64,000 nt of DNA from an uncultured Ardenticatenia bacterium (GTDB lineage: Bacteria > Chloroflexota > Anaerolineae > 4572-78 > NAK82). Shown piece after piece: positions 1 through 7,632 of the stretch. Both the position numbers and the translations under genes were made by a program. The notes under the pieces were generated by a model. It was not told where the DNA came from. It did no database searches and saw nothing but the letters and a program-made list of their open reading frames with translations. Position 1 is the first letter of the stretch; every line of letters starts with the position of its first letter. The stretch covers positions 1 through 64,000 of the forward strand of contig CAKZLO010000032.1 of NCBI GenBank assembly GCA_937127125.1, given 5' to 3'.

Positions 1-41
1 ACGGGCGCAATGTATTGCGCCCCTACGCACGGTCGCGGCTC
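1..41. repeat. palindromic intergenic repeat, copy 1
   Basis: Bases 1-41 recur almost exactly at 109-149. The core at 3-22 is a perfect inverted repeat (GGGCGCAAT, GT, ATTGCGCCC), followed by a conserved CCTACGCACGGTCGCGGCTC tail. It looks like a REP-type dispersed intergenic repeat. No coding sequence overlaps it convincingly. Confidence 0.8.
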
Positions 42-108
42 AGACTCGATCCGAGCCGCGCGCGTCAGCAAGCGGCCAGAGTACGTGCGTGTTGGCCGGG
101 GGGCGGGT

Positions 109-149
109 ACGGGCGCAATGTATTGCGCCCCTACGCACGGTCGCGGCTC
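109..149. repeat. palindromic intergenic repeat, copy 2
   Basis: Second copy of the unit at 1-41, with the palindromic core at 111-130 and the same tail. The copies are about 108 bp apart and diverge after the CGGCTC tail. Two copies without a regular spacer series do not make a CRISPR array. Confidence 0.8.
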
Positions 150-459
150 GGATTTGGTTGCGGCTCGGATTGGGTTGGGGTGTGGGGTGAAGATGCCTGT
201 GTCAGTCGAGCAGGTGTTGCGACCGTATCGTCAGCCGAGGCCAACGCTGCCGAGCTTCTTTGCGGTAAAAGCTTGGTGTGCTTGGACCAGCGTTGCTGGC
301 CTGGCGGTCAATGAGAAAACGGTTGACAGCGGAGACAAAAAGGAAATAGGCCCCCTGCTCATGTTGTGGCTGTGGTGTCGCATCGTCACCTCTTCCCGGT
401 GCAACACCAGCCAAGATATAGGGGGAAGGTGGTGTTCAGCCGTTACATGCAGAGGGTAG
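150..459. other. non-coding stretch between repeats and tRNA
   Basis: I see no convincing gene here. The short reading frames lack a ribosome site and any recognisable family, and some run through the repeats. A TTGACA at 323-328 has no acceptable -10 partner. Confidence 0.5.
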
Positions 460-532
460 TGGCGGCGGGTGGATTTGAACCACCGACCAAGGGCTTATGA
501 GTCCCCTGCTCTGGCCGCTGAGCTACGCCGCC
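460..532 (-). tRNA. tRNA with CAT anticodon (Met or Ile2)
   Basis: On the minus strand the sequence folds as a 73-nt cloverleaf. The acceptor stem GGCGGCG/CGCCGCC is perfect, the D stem is GCTC/GAGC, the anticodon loop is CTCATAA, the T stem is GGTGG/CCACC with a TTCAAAT loop, and the discriminator base is A. CCA is not encoded. The variable region TGGTC and T arm resemble bacterial tRNA-Ile2 (CAT read after lysidine modification) as well as elongator tRNA-Met, so identity is open. The anticodon stem has an A-G mismatch next to the loop. A promoter lies upstream on the same strand at 559-587. Confidence 0.9.
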
Positions 533-558
533 ATCCAACATATATTCTAGCATCTCAT

Positions 559-587
559 ATTATATATACCAATGCGCTGTCTGGCAA
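559..587 (-). promoter_or_regulatory. promoter of the CAT tRNA
   Basis: Minus-strand TTGCCA (582-587), 17-bp spacer, perfect TATAAT (559-564). It points at the tRNA, whose 5' end is 26 bp further on. The rest of the 533-780 gap shows only a TACAAT at 693-698 upstream of mtnA, with no good -35. Confidence 0.75.
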
Positions 588-780
588 ATCTAACAACCCA
601 TAAGAGTCGTATGCAGAGCTGGTGCCGTGCCATCCCTGAGTTATCAGCTTTACTCCGCTCTGCGCAGACTACCTCTTTTCGGCACGCTGATGTACAATGT
701 CGCGCAACTATGCACCGCCAATCAGACGATGAGAGGCACAGACGGGCGTAGCGAGAATCATCCCTGGAGAATATGGCTCT

Positions 781-1839
781 ATGATCGTCAACGGCAAAGC
801 CTATCGCACTGTGTGGATGGAAGACGACACTGTGTATATGATCAACCAGCTGCGGTTGCCGCATACCTTTGAGATCGTTGCACTACCAGATCATCGCGCG
901 ACAGCAGTTGCAATCCGTGATATGTGGGTGCGCGGCGCAGGTGCCATTGGAGCGGCTGCCGGTTACGCAATGGCCCAGGTTGCTTTGGAGGCTCCCCGTG
1001 GTGTTGGCTTTGCAGCATACGTCCAGCAAGGTGCAGCTACCATTCGGGCGACCCGCCCCACGGCGCAAGATCTGTTCTATGCTGTCAGTCGTGTGCTGGC
1101 TGCCATCGAGGGTGCGCCAGACGCCGAATCAGCACGCCAAGCAGCCGTGCGCACTGCACAAATGCTCGCTGACGAGAATGCTGCTGCCGGCGAGGCGATC
1201 GGACGCTATGGCGCCGTGCTCATGCACGACGGTTGCCGCGTGTTGACACATTGCAACGCTGGCTGGCTGGCTTTCGTCGACTGGGGCTCTGCGTTGGCAC
1301 CCATCTACGCAGCACACCGCGAGGGCAAGCGCGTATTCGTCTACGTGGACGAGACGCGACCGCGCAGTCAAGGAGCCAAGCTGACGGCTTGGGAGCTCGC
1401 TAACGAAGGCGTTCCGCATACCATTATTGCTGATAACGCTGCCGGTTTCTTCATGCAACGCGGAGAGGTCGATTTATGCATTGTGGGCAGCGACCGTATT
1501 GCAGCTAATGGAGACATTGCTAACAAGATTGGCACCTTTGAGAAAGCTGTGGTGGCCCATGAGATGGGCATCCCATTCTACGTGGCTGCGCCAACGTCGA
1601 CCATCGACCCGGCATGCCCTTCAGGAGAGTCCATTCCCATTGAGGAACGCAGCCAGGAAGAGGTATTATACGCCGAAGGGCTGCTGGATGACGGACAATC
1701 GGGGCGGGTGCGCATAGCGCCTGCAGGATCAGCCGCTCGCAACCCCGCTTTTGATGTGACGCCTGCGCGCTACATTACAGCTATTATCACCGAGCGTGGT
1801 ATCTTCAAACCTGGGGACATCCTGCAAGCTCTTGATTGA
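781..1839 (+). CDS. mtnA: methylthioribose-1-phosphate isomerase
   Basis: A 352-residue cytoplasmic protein of the eIF2B-alpha-like isomerase family. It converts 5-methylthioribose-1-phosphate to methylthioribulose-1-phosphate in methionine salvage. The family signature RGAGAIGAAAGYA lies near residue 50, the catalytic-Cys motif THCNAG near residue 160, and the catalytic-Asp motif GSDRIAANGD near residue 240, followed by NKIGT. Length is normal for the family. The ATG follows GGAGA. No other methionine-salvage gene is adjacent; transaldolase follows after 93 bp. Related ribose-1,5-bisphosphate isomerases share the fold, but length and motifs favour MtnA. Confidence 0.93.
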   Translation: MIVNGKAYRTVWMEDDTVYMINQLRLPHTFEIVALPDHRATAVAIRDMWVRGAGAIGAAAGYAMAQVALEAPRGVGFAAYVQQGAATIRATRPTAQDLFYAVSRVLAAIEGAPDAESARQAAVRTAQMLADENAAAGEAIGRYGAVLMHDGCRVLTHCNAGWLAFVDWGSALAPIYAAHREGKRVFVYVDETRPRSQGAKLTAWELANEGVPHTIIADNAAGFFMQRGEVDLCIVGSDRIAANGDIANKIGTFEKAVVAHEMGIPFYVAAPTSTIDPACPSGESIPIEERSQEEVLYAEGLLDDGQSGRVRIAPAGSAARNPAFDVTPARYITAIITERGIFKPGDILQALD

Positions 1840-1932
1840 ATGTGAGCGTTACGCGGAGAAGCAATTGTTTCTAACTCACAGTGACTGACAGAATGGCTAC
1901 ACTACCAGAGTAAAGGAGGAGTTTGAAGTCAG

Positions 1933-3081
1933 ATGAGTTCCAATATCCTGATGGAGTTGCTGCATTACGGCCAGAGCGTGTGGTACGACAATATCCACCG
2001 CGGGTTGTTGCATTCGGGTGAGCTGCAACGTCTGGTTGATGAGGGTGTTCGCGGCGTGACCTCTAATCCGACCATTTTCAAGAACGCCATCAGCCAGGGA
2101 GAGGAGTATCGCAATGATATCGCTACTCTGAGCCAGCAAGGTAAATCGACACTTGAGATTTACGAAGCATTGGCCATTGCCGATATAGGAGCAGCTGCAG
2201 ATGTGCTGCGACCGGTTTATGAGCAGAGCGACGCATTGGACGGTTATGTGAGCATTGAAGTGAACCCCTTGCTGGCGCACGACACGCAGGCAACCATTGC
2301 CGAAGCGCGTCGACTGTTTGCAACGCTAAATCGCCCCAACATTATGATCAAAGTACCTGCCACTCCAGAGGGCATCCCCGCGATTCGCACTTTGATCAGC
2401 GAAGGCGTTAACGTGAACGTTACCCTACTCTTCGCCATCGAGATGTACCGACGTGCTGCCGAGGCATACATTGCTGGTTTAGAAGATGCCGCAGCCGCCG
2501 GCCGCCAGCTGAAACGTATTGCTTCGGTCGCCAGCTTCTTTGTCAGCCGTGTCGACACGCTGGCGGATCGATTGCTGCAGGCCAAAATAGAGGCGACACA
2601 AGACGAGGCGGAAAAAGCGCGTCTGCGTGCCCTACAAGGCAAGCTGGCTATTGCCAATGCCAAAATTGCTTATCGTGAGTACAAGGAGCTGTTTGGTTCT
2701 CCGCGTTTCTTGCGCTTGACCGAGCAGGGTGCGCGCCCGCAACGGTTGCTATGGGCAAGCACCAGCACCAAGAATCCGGCATATCGTGATGTGGTATACG
2801 TAGAGGAGCTCATTGGATCTCCAACTGTCAACACGATGCCACCTCAAACGCTTCAGGCATTCAAGGAGCATGGACAGCTTCGCAACAGCCTGGAGGAAGA
2901 TTTGGCTGGCGCTGAAGCAACCATCCGCCAGTTCGAGGAGGTTGGTTTGAACCTTCGCGCCATCACCGACCAGTTGCTTGAAGAGGGAGTAGCTGCTTTT
3001 TCGCAGTCATTCAACGAGTTGCTGGCAGCGATACAAGCGCAGACGCAGGCAGTGACAGCGCCTTTGTCACCCGGCGCATAA
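1933..3081 (+). CDS. tal: transaldolase
   Basis: A 382-residue transaldolase of the long bacterial type. It transfers dihydroxyacetone from sedoheptulose-7-phosphate to glyceraldehyde-3-phosphate in the non-oxidative pentose phosphate pathway. Visible motifs are GVTSNPTIF near the N-terminus, the Schiff-base lysine segment IMIKVPAT near residue 140, and NVTLLFA just after. The start is well supported by AAAGGAGGAG 10-20 bp upstream. It sits between mtnA (93 bp) and an SGNH hydrolase (33 bp), so the three may be co-transcribed. I see no clear promoter of its own. Confidence 0.93.
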   Translation: MSSNILMELLHYGQSVWYDNIHRGLLHSGELQRLVDEGVRGVTSNPTIFKNAISQGEEYRNDIATLSQQGKSTLEIYEALAIADIGAAADVLRPVYEQSDALDGYVSIEVNPLLAHDTQATIAEARRLFATLNRPNIMIKVPATPEGIPAIRTLISEGVNVNVTLLFAIEMYRRAAEAYIAGLEDAAAAGRQLKRIASVASFFVSRVDTLADRLLQAKIEATQDEAEKARLRALQGKLAIANAKIAYREYKELFGSPRFLRLTEQGARPQRLLWASTSTKNPAYRDVVYVEELIGSPTVNTMPPQTLQAFKEHGQLRNSLEEDLAGAEATIRQFEEVGLNLRAITDQLLEEGVAAFSQSFNELLAAIQAQTQAVTAPLSPGA

Positions 3082-3114
3082 CTAGTGTGCCTTGCCACAG
3101 GGGGATTTTACATA

Positions 3115-3741
3115 ATGAAAACGATACTGTGCTATGGCGATTCGAACACATGGGGCTACAACCCGGTCAATGCAGAACGCTACCCACGCGACGCGCGCTG
3201 GACAGGGGTTCTGGCACACGAACTGGGAGACGCTTACTATGTCATAGAAGAGGGCTTAAACGGGCGCACCACCGTCTGGGACGATCCAATCGAGGGTTAT
3301 AAGAACGGCAAAGAGTACCTGATCCCTTGCCTGGAAACCCATCGTCCCCTTGACTTGGTTGTGTTGATGCTCGGCACCAACGACCTGAAAATGCGTTTCT
3401 CGCTTTCGGCTTATGATATCGCCCAAGGCATCGGGGTGTTAATAGAGATTATCCAGAAAAGTGCCGCTGGACCGGGCGGAAACGCCCCCCAAGTTCTGGT
3501 TATCGCACCGCCCCCTGTGGCCAAGCTGACCGAATTTGCTGAGATGTTTGAAGGGGCAACCGAAAAATCGCGCCGACTGGCACAACATTATCAAGCCATC
3601 GCCCAACAATATGGCTGTGCCTTCCTGGACGCAGGCTCCGTCATAGTCTCCAGCGACGTCGATGGCATACACTTCGACCCCCCCGAGCATCGCAAACTGG
3701 GCCTGGCGGTGGCGCAGCGGGTGAAAGAACTGTCAGGATGA
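3115..3741 (+). CDS. SGNH/GDSL-family hydrolase
   Basis: A 208-residue single-domain lipase/esterase-like hydrolase. Block I GDSNTWG near residue 8 carries the nucleophilic Ser, GTNDLK near residue 93 is block III, and DGIHFD near residue 185 gives the catalytic Asp-His of block V. No signal peptide is visible, so it is probably cytoplasmic. The ATG at 3115 follows GGGGGAT and directly starts the first beta strand; the in-frame upstream codons look like leader. Members of this arylesterase-like group act on short acyl esters. The natural substrate cannot be read from the sequence. Confidence 0.88.
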   Translation: MKTILCYGDSNTWGYNPVNAERYPRDARWTGVLAHELGDAYYVIEEGLNGRTTVWDDPIEGYKNGKEYLIPCLETHRPLDLVVLMLGTNDLKMRFSLSAYDIAQGIGVLIEIIQKSAAGPGGNAPQVLVIAPPPVAKLTEFAEMFEGATEKSRRLAQHYQAIAQQYGCAFLDAGSVIVSSDVDGIHFDPPEHRKLGLAVAQRVKELSG

Positions 3742-3856
3742 GTACTCTATACCTGTATATGTGTTGTCGGCTCGTCACCCCTTGCTCACACATAAGCCGT
3801 GTGTAGAAAGACACTGGCGATAGGTCAAATTTGCAGTGCAGTGGAAGCCGTGCCCT

Positions 3857-4882
3857 ATGTGGAATGAGGTCCTGGAGATTCTGCAGCGTCATAGCCGCTT
3901 TCTCATAACCACCCATTCCAACCCCGATCTGGATGCGTTAGGATGCGAGCTGGCGCTGGCAGAGCACCTGCGTATGCTGGGCAAGCAGGTATGTATCCTG
4001 AACAGCGACCCTGTTGCACGACCGCATCGCTTCATCGACCCTCGGCGACGCATTCGCGTGTATCAGCCGCAACGTCACGATCGTTTGATCAGGCAAGCCG
4101 AGGTGATCATAGTTTTGGATGCTTCAGGAGGATGGAAACGGGTCGGCCGCATTGGGGATATCTTGTCGACAGTATCGGCATGCTCGGTGCGTATCGACCA
4201 TCACCCTGATCCTCAGCACTTCACCGATGTAGAGGTCGTAGATGATGGGGCTGCGGCGACTGCCGAGTTGATCTTTGACCTACTGCGTGCATCTGCAGCC
4301 ACTATTACAGAGACGATGGCCTGTGCACTATATGTGGCGATTCTCACGGATACGGGTTCCTTCCGCTACCCTAAGACCAGCCCTAGAACACACCGCATTA
4401 CGGCAGAGCTCATTGAGCTGGGCGCCAAGCCTGCTGAGCTCTCCAAGCTCGCCTACAACCAATACTCGCTTGGGCTCTTGCGTTTGCAAGGACACATGCT
4501 GGACGTGATGCAATCTGCCGGGGGAGGACGCCTTGTTTGGAGCGTGTTGGACCAGGACACGCTGCGTGCTTACGGGGTGCAGGAGTCAGAACTTGACAAC
4601 TTCGCCAGCTTCGGAATGCAAGTGGCAGGGGTGCTGGTCAGCATCTTGTGTGTGGAGACGCCCGACAAGCGGGTCAAAGTCAGTCTGCGCAGCGATGCGA
4701 CCGTGCCAGTAAACGACCTGGCGGCGGAGTGGGGAGGCGGTGGACATGCCTCTGCAGCTGGCGCCACAGTGGTTGGGGAATTGTACCAAGTCGCGGATAT
4801 GGTTGTTTCCCGCGTGGAAGCGCTGATCAACACCCATGTTCCGGGTGCGGGGACCCCGGAAACTGGGGCAAGATGTGGCTGA
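3857..4882 (+). CDS. nrnA: DHH-family phosphoesterase, NrnA-like
   Basis: A 341-residue DHH/DHHA1 protein resembling NrnA, which degrades short oligoribonucleotides and, in some species, pAp or cyclic dinucleotide products. The N-terminal motif is SNPDLDALG (usual form SHxDxDxxGS), with VLDASG and DHHPD following as metal-binding blocks. The C-terminal DHHA1 motif GGGGHASAAG is intact. The chosen ATG follows GGAAG; an in-frame GTG at 3836 would add seven residues. The replacement of the usual second motif His by Asn-Pro-Asp-Leu-Asp is mild and seen in relatives. It precedes the AGE epimerase by 32 bp. Confidence 0.87.
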   Translation: MWNEVLEILQRHSRFLITTHSNPDLDALGCELALAEHLRMLGKQVCILNSDPVARPHRFIDPRRRIRVYQPQRHDRLIRQAEVIIVLDASGGWKRVGRIGDILSTVSACSVRIDHHPDPQHFTDVEVVDDGAAATAELIFDLLRASAATITETMACALYVAILTDTGSFRYPKTSPRTHRITAELIELGAKPAELSKLAYNQYSLGLLRLQGHMLDVMQSAGGGRLVWSVLDQDTLRAYGVQESELDNFASFGMQVAGVLVSILCVETPDKRVKVSLRSDATVPVNDLAAEWGGGGHASAAGATVVGELYQVADMVVSRVEALINTHVPGAGTPETGARCG

Positions 4883-4914
4883 TGTATTTCCTGATCATCT
4901 AGGAGGAACACTTT

Positions 4915-6189
4915 ATGCCCGATAGCATGCGCATTCGCGAAGTTCGGAAACATTTGGAGCACTACCTGACCACCAGCTTGCTCCCCTTTTGGATTGAGCG
5001 CTCACCGGACTATGAATATGGGGGCTTTCTTACCTACTTCGATCGTCACGGTCGACCGACCGGGGAGACGACCAAGACGTTCTTGATGCAAATCCGTATG
5101 CTGTACACTATGTCGAGCACCCATCGGTACGGCTACGGAGGCGGTCGCTGTGGAGAGCTTGCACGCATGGGCGCCCAGTTCCTGATCGATCACTACTGGG
5201 ACGCAGAGCACGAAGGATGGTTCTGGATTGCTGACCGTGCAGGCAACCCTACTGTGAAGGCGAAGATCGGTTACGGCCAGTGCTTCGCGATGTATGCTTT
5301 GAGTGAATACTACATAGCCACTGGAGACGAGCGCGGGCGCGAAATGGCTGAACGCACTTATGCCGCGGTTTGCAAACATATGGTGGACACTCGATATGGT
5401 GGCTACCTGGAGATCATGCAACCCGACTGGCAGCCCGAGCGCCCGGGACGCTTCGGCGGCGACCGTAAGAGCATGGATGTGCATATGCACATGATGGAAG
5501 CGCTGACGAACATGTATGAGATGTCGCACTCAGCCACGTACCGCCGACGGCTGTTGGAGGTGATTGACCTGATCATCCACCGTATGTTGCGCCCTGAGAA
5601 CGGCACCGGGTACATCCAGTTCGCGCTTGACTTCACACCACTGCCCGCCATCCTCTTTGAAGTGGAATGGGGACGGGACAAACCACCAGAGGATGGTCAA
5701 GCGCGCCCTATCGAATACACCTCATACGGTCACAACGTAGAATTCGCTTGGCTGCTGCTTCATGCCGCTGATGTTCTTGGACAGCCGCGTCAGCAATATG
5801 CCACGGTGGTGCGTCCTATATTCGACAATTGTCTCGAATTCGGCGTGGATTGGGAGTATGGGGGTGTCTTCGTGGAAGGGCCTTATAATCGCCCGACCAC
5901 TCTCACCGAAAAACAATTCTGGCAACAGGCAGAGGTGCTGATCGGCTTCCTGGATGCCTACGCTCTCTTCGGCGACGAGAAATACTGGCGCGCGTTTGAG
6001 AATGTCTACCGATTCGTGTTTGACAAGTTTGTGGTTATGGAAGCAGGCGGAGAGTGGTACGAGCGAGTTGATCGATATGGCAATCCAATTGATGATGCGC
6101 TGGGCCACGCATGGAAGATTAGCTACCACACTGTGCGTTGCATTGTGCAGTGTATCCGTCGTTTGCGCCAGCTTGGGGGTGAAGCGTGA
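4915..6189 (+). CDS. AGE-family sugar 2-epimerase
   Basis: A 424-residue protein of the N-acylglucosamine/cellobiose 2-epimerase family, an (alpha/alpha)6 barrel that inverts C2 of mono- or disaccharides. Conserved catalytic-region segments are KSMDVHMHMMEALTNMYE (residues about 184-201), GHNVEFAWLL (about 265-274) and KISYHTVRC near the C-terminus, which carry the histidines expected for the general acid/base pair. The start follows AGGAGG. Mannobiose or cellobiose epimerase activity is possible, as is N-acylglucosamine epimerase; neighbours do not decide. Confidence 0.87.
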   Translation: MPDSMRIREVRKHLEHYLTTSLLPFWIERSPDYEYGGFLTYFDRHGRPTGETTKTFLMQIRMLYTMSSTHRYGYGGGRCGELARMGAQFLIDHYWDAEHEGWFWIADRAGNPTVKAKIGYGQCFAMYALSEYYIATGDERGREMAERTYAAVCKHMVDTRYGGYLEIMQPDWQPERPGRFGGDRKSMDVHMHMMEALTNMYEMSHSATYRRRLLEVIDLIIHRMLRPENGTGYIQFALDFTPLPAILFEVEWGRDKPPEDGQARPIEYTSYGHNVEFAWLLLHAADVLGQPRQQYATVVRPIFDNCLEFGVDWEYGGVFVEGPYNRPTTLTEKQFWQQAEVLIGFLDAYALFGDEKYWRAFENVYRFVFDKFVVMEAGGEWYERVDRYGNPIDDALGHAWKISYHTVRCIVQCIRRLRQLGGEA

Positions 6190-6350
6190 TGTGGTGCTCT
6201 CAGCCGACCACAGCTTGCCTGTGAGACAATAACGAAGGCATGCATGTGCAGTCTGACACATCTGTCGTACGTGGGCGATAAGTTGAGAGCATCAGCGATG
6301 TTTTGGCAAACCATCAACCATACAGTTAAGGGGGTGTTGAAAGATCACCT

Positions 6351-7625
6351 TTGGTCACTTCTCTGAGTGATATTGAGCAACGCTTTATTCGCTACGTTCA
6401 GATTGACACTCAAAGTAAAGAAAACGTGGCGGAGTTTCCTTCTTCGGCTGGTCAGTGGGAGCTGTTGCGTCTCTTGGCCGACGAGCTGGGTAAACTGGGT
6501 GCGCAGGACGTGACGCTCACACAGTGGGGCTACGTGTTGGCAACCATACCAGCCACGGTGGCGACACGAGACTTGCCCACTGTTGCCTTTTTAGCTCACG
6601 TGGACACGGCACCCGACTATCCCGGTGCGAACGTGCGTCCCATTGTGCATCGCAACTATCGAGGCGGGCCCATTGCTCTGCCGGATGACTCAACTCAAGT
6701 GCTGACATACAAAAATGCTCCTGAGTTACGAGATAAGATAGGCGAGGATATCATTACTGCCAGCGGTACCACATTGCTGGGAGCAGATGACAAAGCAGGT
6801 GTAGCCGTGTTGATGACGCTGGCTGCACATCTGCTGGCAGACCCAAGCGTGCCACACCCTACCATTCGTATTTGCTTCACCCCTGATGAGGAAACTGGTC
6901 GTGGCGTGGACTATCTATCTCTCGAAGAGTTAGGCGCCAATGTGGCATACACTCTGGATGGCGAAGAGGCGGGTGAGATTGTCTACGAGACTTTTTGCGC
7001 TGATCGGGCCATCGTGACCATCACAGGTGTAGCGATCCACCCCGGTAATGCCAAAGGACGGATGGTGAATGCATTACGCCTGGCAGCACGGTTTGCCGAG
7101 ATGTTGCCTCGCGACCACGACACCCCGGAAACAACTGAGGGACGCGAAGGTTACATTCATCTCCACGACATTCACGGCAATGCAGCCCAGGTGCAACTGC
7201 GTATCCTGCTTCGTGACTTTGAGGAAGAAGCTCTGCACGCACGAGCTCGGCTTGTGCGTGCCCTCTGTGAACAGATCCAACGCATGGAGCCGCGAGCGCG
7301 TGTCGAGTGTGTCATCGAACGCCAATATCGGAATATGCGCTATTGGCTGGAAAAGGATATGCGCCCAGTGCGGCTGGCTGAAGAAGCTATCCGCCGTGCC
7401 GGACTGCAGCCGATTAGCGTTCCGACGCGTGGTGGCACCGATGGATCCAGGCTTACCGAACGCGGACTTCCCACCCCTAATCTATTCGTGGGTACGCATA
7501 ACCCTCATGGTCCACTGGAGTGGGTGAGCTTGCAGGACATGGGACGTGCATTGGAGACCTGTGTGCACTTGGTACAACTGTGGGCGGAGCACGGCAGAGG
7601 TTACCGCGGCTGGCAAGGAGGGTAA
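6351..7625 (+). CDS. pepT: peptidase T (tripeptide aminopeptidase), M20B
   Basis: A 424-residue M20-family di-zinc aminopeptidase that releases N-terminal residues from tripeptides in the cytoplasm. Motifs in order are AHVDTAPD (metal His and catalytic Asp) near residue 82, GADDKAG near 145 (bridging Asp), FTPDEETGRG near 181 (general base and metal Glu), YTLDGEEAGE near 201, and a C-terminal GTHNPHGPLEW with the last metal His. The start appears to be TTG at 6351: an in-frame stop lies at 6327 and no better start codon intervenes, although the GGGGGTG upstream is rather far away. The stop overlaps the ribosome site of the next gene. Confidence 0.9.
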   Translation: MVTSLSDIEQRFIRYVQIDTQSKENVAEFPSSAGQWELLRLLADELGKLGAQDVTLTQWGYVLATIPATVATRDLPTVAFLAHVDTAPDYPGANVRPIVHRNYRGGPIALPDDSTQVLTYKNAPELRDKIGEDIITASGTTLLGADDKAGVAVLMTLAAHLLADPSVPHPTIRICFTPDEETGRGVDYLSLEELGANVAYTLDGEEAGEIVYETFCADRAIVTITGVAIHPGNAKGRMVNALRLAARFAEMLPRDHDTPETTEGREGYIHLHDIHGNAAQVQLRILLRDFEEEALHARARLVRALCEQIQRMEPRARVECVIERQYRNMRYWLEKDMRPVRLAEEAIRRAGLQPISVPTRGGTDGSRLTERGLPTPNLFVGTHNPHGPLEWVSLQDMGRALETCVHLVQLWAEHGRGYRGWQGG

Positions 7626-7632
7626 GAAAACA

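Noticed and set aside
1-149. Possible CRISPR array
   Set aside because: Only two copies, with a long irregular interval and no cas genes.
323-351. TTGACA at 323-328 as a promoter
   Set aside because: No acceptable -10 box at 15-19 bp and no gene downstream on that strand.
10-459. Open frame of about 150 codons across the two repeats
   Set aside because: It repeats the same peptide because it reads through the palindromic repeat, has no ribosome site and resembles no family.
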